In this document: piece after piece, positions 19,374 through 26,751 of the stretch
Layout: each line of letters opens with the position of its first letter
How positions within the stretch are numbered: position 1 is the stretch's first letter
Origin: Paracoccaceae bacterium
Lineage (GTDB): Bacteria; Pseudomonadota; Alphaproteobacteria; Rhodobacterales; Rhodobacteraceae
Length of the DNA stretch: 64,000 bases
Direction: 5' to 3'
NCBI GenBank assembly: GCA_958296035.1
Contig: OY282431.1
Location: 3,580,037-3,644,036, forward strand
Notes under the pieces: generated by a model
The model's input: only the letters and a program-made list of their open reading frames with translations
Databases searched by the model: none
What the model was told of the DNA's origin: nothing
Program-made: the position numbers and the translations under genes

Positions 19374-20189
19374 TTGCCGTTTCGTCGCAAAACCACGCCT
19401 GAACGCATTGTTATACATGACCAGACAGCCTTCCAGAATATGGCTCGCGCCGGTGAGGTTGTTGCCAGAATACTGGACGATCTGTGCACGCACGTGCAGC
19501 CCGGCATGACTACTCGTGATCTCGACAGCATTGTAGAAGAGCACATTGCCCACTACAAGGTCAAGTCTGCAACCATCGGATACCGCGGGTACCGACATGC
19601 CTCTTGCATTTCGGTAAACCACGTCATTTGCCATGGCGTGCCAGGTGCCAAGGTACTGCGGCAGGGAGACATTCTCAATATCGATGTAACCATCATTCGT
19701 GACGGCTGGTTCGGCGACAGTTCGCGTATGTATGCGGTCGGTCGGCCTTCAATCAAGGCCAGACGACTGCTCAAGGCGGCCCATAAAGCCCTTTTTGCCG
19801 GCCTGGCGCAGGTGCAGCCGGGAAACACTTTTGGTGATATTGGTCATGCGATTGAAAAATATGCCGTCAGCCAGCGCATGTCGTCGGTAAGAAGCTTCTG
19901 TGGACATGGCATCGGAAGGGCTTTTCACATGCCCCCGGAAGTCACCCATTTCGGTCGACCGGGAACCGGGCCAGTCCTGCAGGAGGGCATGATCTTCACG
20001 GTGGAACCAATGATCAACCTGGGGCGACCCGATGCGCGGTTACTCGCCGATGGCTGGACCGCGGTAACCCGCGACCGCACGTTGTCCGCCCAGTTCGAAC
20101 ACACCGTCGGCGTAACCAGGGACGGTTGTCAAATCTTTACCCTTTCTCCCGGCAACAGGTTCTTTCCGACCAACTTCACGATCGACTGA
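19374..20189 (+). CDS. map: Methionine aminopeptidase type I
   Basis: Removes the initiator methionine from nascent proteins, using two metal ions. The 271-residue protein starts MPFRRKTTPERIVIHD. The active-site residues are visible in order: VNHVICHG (His), LNIDVTIIRDGWFGDSSRM (first two Asp ligands), GHGIGRAFH (His ligand), FTVEPMI (Glu) and AQFEHTVGV (Glu). The family core is complete. It has a private promoter region facing the leftward epimerase gene. A later ATG at 19440 would still keep the fold, but the longer form is normal for proteobacteria. Whether this is the essential housekeeping copy or a second one cannot be judged here. Confidence 0.93.
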   Translation: MPFRRKTTPERIVIHDQTAFQNMARAGEVVARILDDLCTHVQPGMTTRDLDSIVEEHIAHYKVKSATIGYRGYRHASCISVNHVICHGVPGAKVLRQGDILNIDVTIIRDGWFGDSSRMYAVGRPSIKARRLLKAAHKALFAGLAQVQPGNTFGDIGHAIEKYAVSQRMSSVRSFCGHGIGRAFHMPPEVTHFGRPGTGPVLQEGMIFTVEPMINLGRPDARLLADGWTAVTRDRTLSAQFEHTVGVTRDGCQIFTLSPGNRFFPTNFTID

Positions 20190-20204
20190 CGATTCAGGTC
20201 GGCG

Positions 20205-20223
20205 ATCCGGCCCGGTGCCGGAT
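20205..20223 (+). terminator. Stem-loop after map
   Basis: ATCCGGC and GCCGGAT form a perfect 7-bp GC-rich stem around a 5-base loop, 15 bases after the map stop. No T-run follows, so it may only protect the 3' end or act together with Rho. Confidence 0.3.
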
Positions 20224-20360
20224 TGCCACCTGCGATGTTCCACAAGGCTGGATTCGCTCCTCTGCCAATTGCATCGGCACAATGTTCCCTAAAGAATGCC
20301 GTATGTGGGACACAGTTCTTGTTTTGGAAATAAAGGCAAACAATTGTCCAATTATGGGCC

Positions 20361-20396
20361 TTAATCTTGACTTAAACTGAATAATTTCCCATTTAT
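20361..20396 (+). promoter_or_regulatory. Candidate cysG promoter with CtrA-like box
   Basis: The AT-rich stretch before cysG holds TTAA-N7-TTAA at 20361-20375, the half-site spacing of the alphaproteobacterial CtrA box. It overlaps a TTGACT -35-like element (20367-20372) with ATTTAT 18 bases downstream. The final C of the CtrA consensus is missing. Either element could be chance in such AT-rich sequence. Confidence 0.3.
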
Positions 20397-20431
20397 GCAG
20401 TCTAACGACAGCATGGCCTGGGAATCACACA

Positions 20432-21625
20432 ATGCGCTACTTTCCGGTTTTCCTATCACTGGACCAGCGTGTGGTCGTTGTATCCGGCGCCGGCGAGATT
20501 GCGGTGAGCAAGTTGCGGCTGCTTCTGAAGACTCGTGCCAGAATTACGGTTTTCGGTGTTGATCCGGATCCGCAGGTGGCAGATTGGGCCAGCAGCGGCC
20601 GCCTTCAGCACTCGCCGCGCCGCGTCGATGCAACAGACGTCAGGGATGCCGCGTTGCTCTACTGTGCCAATGACGACCGATGGGAGGATGAACGGGCACG
20701 GTCGATGGGCAGACTGGCAGGCGTGCCGGTCAACGTCGTCGACAATCTCGCCGCCAGCGACTTCATTACGCCGGCGATCGTGGATCGCGATCCGGTTACG
20801 GTCGCCATTGGCACCGAAGGTACGTCGCCTACACTTGCCCGCAGGGTGAAGTCTCTCGTGGAAGAGCTGTTGCCTGCGGGGCTGGGCGCGGTGGCTACCG
20901 CCTGCCTCGCCTTCCGCGAACAGGTTGTCGAGAGATTGTCGTCAAGCCAGCGACGCGCCTTCTGGAGCCAGTTGTTTCGCAGGGCAGACCCCGGCTCTGT
21001 CTCACGTCTGGAGGTCAAGTCGACACTGGAAGCCGAGCTGCAGGACTTCATTGACAAGGAAAACCGGGCAGCGCCGTCGGGAAGCATCAGTTTCGTCGGC
21101 TCCGGCCCCGGCAATCCCGGGTCTATGAGCCTTTTGGCCCGGCAACGCCTCGAACATGCCAACACCGTGATACATGACAGCAGAGTTCCGGCACCAATCT
21201 TGGAACTGGCCCGCAGGGAGGCTTTCCTGGCCCCGGCAGCCAACGCCTTTGGCGGCGTATCCGCGCCTCCGGCAAGAGGCATCGCGTATGCCATTGACCG
21301 GGCAGTCAGCGGTGAAAATGTCGTATGGCTGACACGAGGTGATCCCCTGCTTTGCGGTAACATCGCAGCCGAATTGCAGGCCGCACGAGCAGCAGGTGTG
21401 ACCTGCCAGGTGGTGCCAGGAATTCCGTTGCAGGAATCTATGGCGAAGCTGCGGTCAGACAGGACGGAGCCCCGGCGCGACTGGAGGCATGAAATGGCAC
21501 AAGGCGCGCCGCGTGCATTGGCTGACGATATTCTTGCCGAGGCACCCGGGCACGACAGCATCCCGCTGCGGGTCGCCTGCCGCGCCGGCCAGGCAGCCAG
21601 CTGCGGGTCGCCCGGAGTACAGTGA
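20432..21625 (+). CDS. cysG: Siroheme synthase CysG with deleted uroporphyrinogen methyltransferase region
   Basis: CysG makes siroheme, the cofactor of the sulfite reductase encoded two genes downstream. The N-terminal dehydrogenase/ferrochelatase part (residues 1-200) looks complete: FLSLDQRVVVVSGAGEIA, VVDNLAASDFITPAIVDRDPV and IGTEGTSPTLARR. The SUMT domain begins correctly (SFVGSGPGNPGSMSLLARQRL, HDSRVPAPILELARR, VWLTRGDPLLCGNIAAEL, VVPGI). After VVPGI, about 60-70 residues appear missing, and the end (RDWRHEMAQGAPRALADDIL ... VACRAGQAA) is short. Total length is 397 instead of about 460-480. Methyltransferase activity is therefore doubtful, although the frame is open. The stop overlaps the next gene (TGATG). 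Confidence 0.85.
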   Translation: MRYFPVFLSLDQRVVVVSGAGEIAVSKLRLLLKTRARITVFGVDPDPQVADWASSGRLQHSPRRVDATDVRDAALLYCANDDRWEDERARSMGRLAGVPVNVVDNLAASDFITPAIVDRDPVTVAIGTEGTSPTLARRVKSLVEELLPAGLGAVATACLAFREQVVERLSSSQRRAFWSQLFRRADPGSVSRLEVKSTLEAELQDFIDKENRAAPSGSISFVGSGPGNPGSMSLLARQRLEHANTVIHDSRVPAPILELARREAFLAPAANAFGGVSAPPARGIAYAIDRAVSGENVVWLTRGDPLLCGNIAAELQAARAAGVTCQVVPGIPLQESMAKLRSDRTEPRRDWRHEMAQGAPRALADDILAEAPGHDSIPLRVACRAGQAASCGSPGVQ

Positions 21626-21927
21626 TGCCACGCAAGTTCACGCCCAAGATCATTACCTCGAATCACTTGCTGCGAGGAGACACTATCTATCTGTCGCCGT
21701 CCGGCAAGTGGGTAGACCGATTCCGGCAGGCCAGGGTGTTTACCGACGAAACGGAAGCCACGCAGGCGCTCGCAGCAATCGACCGGCAGCGCAACATCCA
21801 CGTCGGTGCATACCTGGCCGATGCGAGCGTTTCGAAGGACGGTGTTCCGCAACCGGCGCATTTTCGAGAACAGTTTCGCGATACGGGCCCGTCAAATTAC
21901 TTTCATGGAAAACAGGCGGAAGTCTAG
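21625..21927 (+). CDS. DUF2849 protein of the sulfite-reduction operon
   Basis: A 100-residue protein (MPRKFTPKIITSNHLLRGDTIYL, then WVDRFRQARVFTD) of the DUF2849 family. It is found almost only in alphaproteobacteria, between cysG and the sulfite/nitrite reductase gene. Its biochemical role is not established, but the position implies a function in assimilatory sulfate reduction. Start ATG at 21625 overlaps the cysG stop; the next gene begins immediately after its stop. Family length and sequence look normal. Confidence 0.82.
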   Translation: MPRKFTPKIITSNHLLRGDTIYLSPSGKWVDRFRQARVFTDETEATQALAAIDRQRNIHVGAYLADASVSKDGVPQPAHFREQFRDTGPSNYFHGKQAEV

Positions 21928-23619
21928 ATGTACAATTACAGCGAGTTCGACGAAACCTTTGTGCGCGCCAGAGTGGCCGAGTTTCGCGGTCAGGTCGAAC
22001 GCCGCATCAGCGGAGCCCTGACCGAAGAGGAATTCAAGCCGCTTCGCCTCAAGAACGGGCTATATCTGCAATTGCATGCCTACATGCTGCGCGTCGCTAT
22101 CCCCTATGGTACGCTCAACAGCCGGCAAATGCGCCAATTGGCCATGATTGCCGACCGATGGGACAAGGGATACGGGCATTTCACGACCCGGCAGAATGTA
22201 CAGTTCAACTGGCCAGGACTAGGTGACGTCCCCGATATCCTCGATGCTCTCGCAGATGTCTCGATGCACGCCATCCAGACTTCCGGAAACTGCATTAGGA
22301 ATGTGACGGCAGATCACTTTGCAGGCGCTGCGAGCGACGAATGCGAAGACCCACGCCCGACCGCCGAACTGCTGCGGCAATGGTCCACGGACCATCCTGA
22401 GTTTCAGTACTTGCCACGCAAGTTCAAGATCGCCGTTACCGGGTCCCGGGCTGATCGCGCCGTGACTCGTGCCCACGATATCGGCTTGCGCCTGATTACC
22501 AGTGAGGAGGAGGAAACCGGTTATCAGGTGCTGGTCGGTGGCGGCCTCGGGCGGACACCGATGATCGCCAAGATCATCCGTCCGTTCCTGCCGCGCCAGC
22601 ACTTGCTGCCCTATATCGAGGCGATTCTGCGCGTCTACAACCTGAGCGGCCGACGCGACAACAAGTACAAGGCCCGCATCAAGATACTGGTGCATGAAAC
22701 CGGCCTTGACGAACTCAGATCGAGAATAGAAGCCGAATTCGAAAGGCGCCTGGCGGATTTCGCAGGGGTCGACCAGGGCGTTGTTGCGGCAATCGAGGAA
22801 GCCTTTGCCGCTCCTGCATTTGTAGCCAGACCGAACAACCGCCACCTTGATCGACTGGATGCCGACAGCAACTATCGCGAATGGGTGCGCACCAGCCTGG
22901 CCCGCCACAAGCGGCCGGACTACGGAATCGTCACGGTTTCGCTGAAACGGGTCGGCGGAACACCGGGTGATGCCACTTCGGTCCAGATGACCGCACTGGC
23001 TGATCTGGCGGAGAAATACAGTCACGACGAATTGCGCGTAAGTCATGAGCAGAACATCATACTGCCCCATGTATCGCGCGCCGACATTCCGGCTGTATAC
23101 GATGGCCTGCGGGCGGCCGGCCTGGCCAGCGCCAATGTCGGGCTGATTTCCGACATCATCGCCTGTCCGGGCATGGACTACTGTGCACTTGCGACAGCAA
23201 GATCGATACCAGTGGCCCAGGACATCGCCAGACGATTCGACGAACTTGGGCTGGAAAAGGAAATCGGTCCGATGAAGATCAAGATATCCGGTTGCATCAA
23301 TGCATGTGGCCACCACCATGTCGGACATATAGGAATCCTCGGTCTTGATCGGGCCGGCGTCGAAAACTACCAGATTACCCTTGGCGGTGACGCCACCGAC
23401 AAGGCGGCCATCGGCCGTCGGGCCGGCCCCGGCTTTTCGGCCGAGGCACTGTTGCCTGCTCTCGAAAGGCTCGTCGACCGCTATCTTGTCGAACGCCAGG
23501 ATGGCAGCGAGTCGTTTATAGACTGCTATCGGCGCGTGGGTGAGGCTCCGTTCAAATCAGCGCTGTATCCGGGCGCCACGCAGCGAAGGACACGGTTCCG
23601 ACGCCGGAAAAGAGCATGA
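21928..23619 (+). CDS. cysI: Sulfite/nitrite reductase hemoprotein (CysI-type)
   Basis: Siroheme and [4Fe-4S] enzyme that reduces sulfite to sulfide with six electrons in the cytoplasm. The 563 residues cover two ferredoxin-like halves. TTRQNVQFNW and NCIRNVTADHFAG belong to the first. The cluster/siroheme ligands CPGMDYCALA (C-x5-C) and SGCINACGHHHVGHIG (C-x3-C) lie in the second, near residues 414 and 454. It is directly adjacent to the DUF2849 gene, and its end overlaps the DUF934 gene by 4 bases (ATGA). The neighbours support sulfite rather than nitrite as substrate. It needs siroheme, so the damaged cysG upstream is notable. Confidence 0.92.
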   Translation: MYNYSEFDETFVRARVAEFRGQVERRISGALTEEEFKPLRLKNGLYLQLHAYMLRVAIPYGTLNSRQMRQLAMIADRWDKGYGHFTTRQNVQFNWPGLGDVPDILDALADVSMHAIQTSGNCIRNVTADHFAGAASDECEDPRPTAELLRQWSTDHPEFQYLPRKFKIAVTGSRADRAVTRAHDIGLRLITSEEEETGYQVLVGGGLGRTPMIAKIIRPFLPRQHLLPYIEAILRVYNLSGRRDNKYKARIKILVHETGLDELRSRIEAEFERRLADFAGVDQGVVAAIEEAFAAPAFVARPNNRHLDRLDADSNYREWVRTSLARHKRPDYGIVTVSLKRVGGTPGDATSVQMTALADLAEKYSHDELRVSHEQNIILPHVSRADIPAVYDGLRAAGLASANVGLISDIIACPGMDYCALATARSIPVAQDIARRFDELGLEKEIGPMKIKISGCINACGHHHVGHIGILGLDRAGVENYQITLGGDATDKAAIGRRAGPGFSAEALLPALERLVDRYLVERQDGSESFIDCYRRVGEAPFKSALYPGATQRRTRFRRRKRA

Positions 23620-24119
23620 ACAGCATAATTGTGCGCGATGATGGTTTCCACGAGGACGAGCTGTCAGAGGCTGTGTTCACTTCCCTGGAAACACTCAAGA
23701 CCGGTGTCGAGGTGCCGGTATACCTGCATCTGGAAAACGATGAGGACCCGGCGTGTCTGCCGCTTTACTTTTGCTGGCTGCGGCTGATCCGCATTCCGTT
23801 TCCCGACTTTGCAGACGGCCGGGGCTTCAGCCTGGCATCCGCCATTCGCCGCCTCGGCTACCAGGGATGTTTGCGTGCACGGGGGCATTTGATTGCCGAC
23901 CAGTATCGGCAGGCTCGCCAGAGCGGCTTTGACGAAGTCGAGATCGGGAAGGGATTGGCTGCCAGACAACCCGAACGGCAATGGCTTGTTCAACTGGCCA
24001 ATAATCCGGGCAGTTACCAGGATCGCCTGTTTGGAAAGCGTCCGGTCCCGGCCGCGCCGAAATCAGGTCACCTTCGGCCTGAATTGTCGCCGTCGTCAGC
24101 GGGGATGCCGACCGTATAG
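23616..24119 (+). CDS. DUF934 protein of the sulfite-reduction operon
   Basis: A 167-residue protein with PVYLHLENDEDP, IRIPFPDFADGRGFSLASAIRRLGYQGCLRARGHLIADQYRQARQSGFDEVEI. This is the DUF934 signature found between cysI and cysH in proteobacteria. Function is unassigned, but it is always tied to sulfate assimilation. It overlaps the cysI stop. The C-terminal part is normal to about residue 140. In related genomes cysH follows; here unrecognised sequence follows instead, so the operon seems truncated at this point. Confidence 0.85.
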   Translation: MNSIIVRDDGFHEDELSEAVFTSLETLKTGVEVPVYLHLENDEDPACLPLYFCWLRLIRIPFPDFADGRGFSLASAIRRLGYQGCLRARGHLIADQYRQARQSGFDEVEIGKGLAARQPERQWLVQLANNPGSYQDRLFGKRPVPAAPKSGHLRPELSPSSAGMPTV

Positions 24120-25050
24120 GTCAAGCAATCCGAAGACCATTGAATCCCTGGGCGGGTCGCCGGCGGAAGGAGCCGGATACCCGCGGAGAGAAGATGGACG
24201 TGGTATATGCGGTCCCGAATCAGGCGCGTATCCGGCCTGGAAAAGTGAACGGTCAACTATAAGTGGCAGCGATGGGCATTCCGTATTCCAGCCATGTGAT
24301 CAGGATGCTGACTGCCGCGTTTGTGTAGATCACGCTATCTTCAAACGCAATTGCTGCCGCGTTCACCACCGTGGGAGCAATTGTCGGAGCAGGTGGTAGC
24401 GCAATGGTCCGTGACAGTTTCGTGCGGTCAGGAATGGGTGAGGCGCCTCCATCCCGCATGCCGTGGCATCATGTCTGGCAGCGGGCGGGATTCGAGGATG
24501 TGGCCGGCTTCGTGGCAGGTACCGCCACCGCTGCTTTGGCCGCAAGGGGCGCTGCGAAGGTCTGGCGATCTCCTGCTGCAACCCATGCCCGATCCGCAGC
24601 GGGCGATGGGTGGCGAAATGTCGTGACATCGGCGAGGAATGTTGGGCCCGGATTGCAGTCCGGATTCATGGTTACCCGGGAGGCATGGGGCAAGGTAAGA
24701 TATGGGTCAATTGCACCTACGTCGAGCCTGCGCTTTGCGATGTTCGGATACCGCCACGCAATAGGGGCAGCTTCCAGGGATTGTAAGTATGGTCGAGTGC
24801 TGCGCATGTGCTGACCGGGAGACTGTCCGCCTGTTGTGTACGTCCAGGCTTTTTGCCTCGGGGGATTCCCTTTGGAGTCAATAGATGATTTTATGGGGCA
24901 TGGGTGATTTATTTAAACGGTCGGCGGTCCTCTGGCGAGTGACTCCGGAAGCGCACGCAGGTGTAGGCGGAGTAGGTGCCGGCTGGTGCGCTATTCAAGG
25001 GCTATCAGCCACACAGCGTGCGGGACGTCTGGCAGCCATGTGGGTGCCGC
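24120..25050. other. Unrecognised region after the cys operon
   Basis: A 930-base stretch with several short open frames on both strands. The longest is 147 codons (24371-24814, plus strand), alanine/glycine-rich at its start (GAIVGAGGSAMVRDS). None matches a family I know, and codon pattern does not favour one frame. It probably holds degraded DNA between the truncated cys operon and the restriction-system remnants. cysH would be expected here but is not seen. Confidence 0.4.
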
Positions 25051-25057
25051 GGCGGCC

Positions 25058-25171
25058 AAAGTTGATGACGCACCTTTCGAGGAACTACGGGAGACATTGG
25101 CTAAGCAATTCGCCGAGGCGGATGAACCGACGGCGACAATCCGGGAGCGGTTGGCGGGCTTCACAGCATGA
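25058..25171 (+). pseudogene. C-terminal end of a type I modification subunit (HsdM) remnant
   Basis: The last 37 codons before the hsdS-like start encode FEELRETLAKQFAEADE and ATIRERLAG. This is the pattern of the C-terminal helix of HsdM DNA methyltransferases, and the stop overlaps the next start (ATGA), as at many hsdM-hsdS junctions. The methyltransferase domain itself is gone. The assignment rests on short similarity plus context. Confidence 0.4.
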
Positions 25172-25503
25172 GCACTAGATGGCGGCATTCCTCCTGGGGA
25201 GATGAAATCGACCTGGAATACGGCAAAGCCATTCGTGGCTATCCGGATGCTATTGCCCCGTCCTGTGTTTTCGGTCCCAATGACCCGATTGGCTGGACCG
25301 ACAAGTCGCTGGCTGACGGCACAGGATTAATACTCGGGCGAAAAGGGGCCTTTCGAGGTGTCCATTTCAGCCGTGATCCCTTCATTGTCATCGATACGAC
25401 CTGTTTTCTGAACCCCAGGGTAGAGCAACCTGATTTGCACTGGCTCCATAGCGCGCTCATCCACCATCGGGATGCCGAAGAGGTCGTCGAGGCGGTGGCA
25501 TGA
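25168..25503 (+). pseudogene. Type I restriction specificity subunit (HsdS), N-terminal fragment
   Basis: HsdS supplies DNA recognition for type I restriction-modification. The 111 residues contain WGDEIDLEYGKAIRGY, VFGPNDPIGWTD, GLILGRKGAFRGVHFS and FIVIDTTCFLNPR. These are the hallmarks of the first target-recognition domain (consensus FGTNGPIG, IGRKGAYRGVHFS, VIDTAFYL). A normal HsdS has about 400-450 residues with two such domains; here the frame ends after about 100. Its end is an unrelated EEVVEAVA tail that overlaps the start of the next gene by 4 bases. It is a deletion product and not a functional subunit. Confidence 0.72.
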
Positions 25504-26654
25504 TCCGTGCACCCGTCAATCCCGAGCTTCTGCGCTGGGGGCGCGAACGCGCCGGGATCACTCAGGAAGAGCTGATGGCGAAGTTCAGGAAGCTGCCGGA
25601 GTGGGAGGATGGCCAGATGAAGCCCACGCTGAAGCAGACGGAGGCGTTCGCCCGCGCCGTCCATGCCCCCGTCGGTTACCTGTTCCTCTCGGAGCCGCCG
25701 GAGGATATTGTTCCAATTCCGGACTATCGGACCTTCGCTAAACATGCGGTAACGCGGCCCAGTCCGAACCTGATGGAGATGATTTACGCCTGCCAGGACC
25801 GGCAGAACTGGTATCGGGATTTCGCCCACGTCGCTGGTGAGCCCGATCTCGAGTTTGTTGGCAGTGCCTCGGTTAACATGTCCCCTGAAACTGTCGCGGG
25901 GCAAATTCGAGAGATTTTGGGTTTCGATCTGGCTGCCCGCCGAAGATGTTCGACCTGGACCGACGCGCTCCGGCTCTTTATTCGTCAGGCGGACGAGGCC
26001 GGTGTCCTCGTCATGGTGAGCGGTATCGTGATGAGCAACACAAGCCGCCCTCTGGACCCCGCCGAGTTTCGCGGTTTTGCGCTTTGTGATCCACGCGCGC
26101 CGTTGGTTTTCGTCAATGGCAAGGACACAAAGGCGGCGCAGATGTTCACGCTCGCCCACGAACTGGCTCATGTCTGGCTCGGCGTGTCTGCCTTGTCGAA
26201 TTTCGGAGCCGCTCCCAAATCCGGATTCTGCCGTGAGGGGGAATGGTGCAACGCGGTGGCGGCGGAGCTGCTCGTTCCGCTGGAGGCCTTGCAATCCGAT
26301 CTACGGCGAAACGAGCCGCTGCAGGAGGCGCTGTCCAGGCTGGCGCGAACCTTCAAGGTCAGCTCTCTGGTCATCTTGCGCCGTCTACTTGATGCGGGTG
26401 AGCTGACTCACGAGAGCTTTGAAGTCGCCTGGACGCAAGAGAACGAACGCCTGCAGAAACTCGTTCGGGCCGGCGGCGGTGGCGGGGATTTCTATCGAAC
26501 GACGGTCGCGCGAGCTGGCCGGCGGTTCGTTCGTGCGCTGGTCGTAAGCACACTTGAGGGCCAGACGCTCTATCGGGATGCGTTCCGAATGCTGGGTGTC
26601 AGGGGGACCGGGACCTTCAATAAACTCGGGCGCGAAGTCGGGGTGATTGAATGA
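25500..26654 (+). CDS. XRE-family regulator with ImmA/IrrE metallopeptidase domain
   Basis: A 384-residue protein. The N-terminal part (residues 1-65) is a helix-turn-helix-like segment (LRWGRERAGITQEELMAKF ... AFARAVHAPVGYLFL). The C-terminal half carries the zinc-peptidase motif LAHELAHVWLG (HExxH) near residue 222, followed by EWCNAVAAELLVP with the third ligand region. Such proteins are antitoxin/regulators paired with a PIN-like DUF4411 toxin, and are often inserted in type I restriction loci. Both partners are present here, though eroded: hsdS upstream and the toxin start overlapping this gene's stop. The gene itself looks intact. Without a toxin it may be an orphan. Confidence 0.88.
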   Translation: MIRAPVNPELLRWGRERAGITQEELMAKFRKLPEWEDGQMKPTLKQTEAFARAVHAPVGYLFLSEPPEDIVPIPDYRTFAKHAVTRPSPNLMEMIYACQDRQNWYRDFAHVAGEPDLEFVGSASVNMSPETVAGQIREILGFDLAARRRCSTWTDALRLFIRQADEAGVLVMVSGIVMSNTSRPLDPAEFRGFALCDPRAPLVFVNGKDTKAAQMFTLAHELAHVWLGVSALSNFGAAPKSGFCREGEWCNAVAAELLVPLEALQSDLRRNEPLQEALSRLARTFKVSSLVILRRLLDAGELTHESFEVAWTQENERLQKLVRAGGGGGDFYRTTVARAGRRFVRALVVSTLEGQTLYRDAFRMLGVRGTGTFNKLGREVGVIE

Positions 26655-26740
26655 TGGACTATCTCCTCGATTCGAACGTCTTCATACAGGCCAGGAAACT
26701 GGCGAGGCCGCAAGGCAGTCCTGTCCCTTCTGAAAAGTGA
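26654..26740 (+). pseudogene. DUF4411 (PIN-like toxin) N-terminal stub
   Basis: The frame beginning at 26654 (or the ATG at 26651 overlapping the previous stop) reads MDYLLDSNVFIQARK. This is the first strand of DUF4411 PIN-domain toxins, with the first catalytic aspartate in LLDSN. After about 16 residues similarity ends and a stop follows at codon 29, only 11 bases before the secA stop on the other strand. A deletion therefore removed some 130 residues of the toxin. Confidence 0.65.
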
Positions 26741-26751
26741 GAAAAGTCAGG

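Noticed and set aside
20659-21861. 400-codon open frame antisense to cysG
   Set aside because: It has no recognisable motif and lies opposite a gene with clear domain signatures.
22219-23328. 369-codon open frame antisense to cysI
   Set aside because: cysI has all cluster ligands and operon overlaps; the antisense translation resembles no family and is a codon-bias shadow.
25239-26294. 351-codon open frame antisense to the ImmA/IrrE gene
   Set aside because: The sense strand carries HExxH and HTH motifs; the antisense product is unfamiliar.
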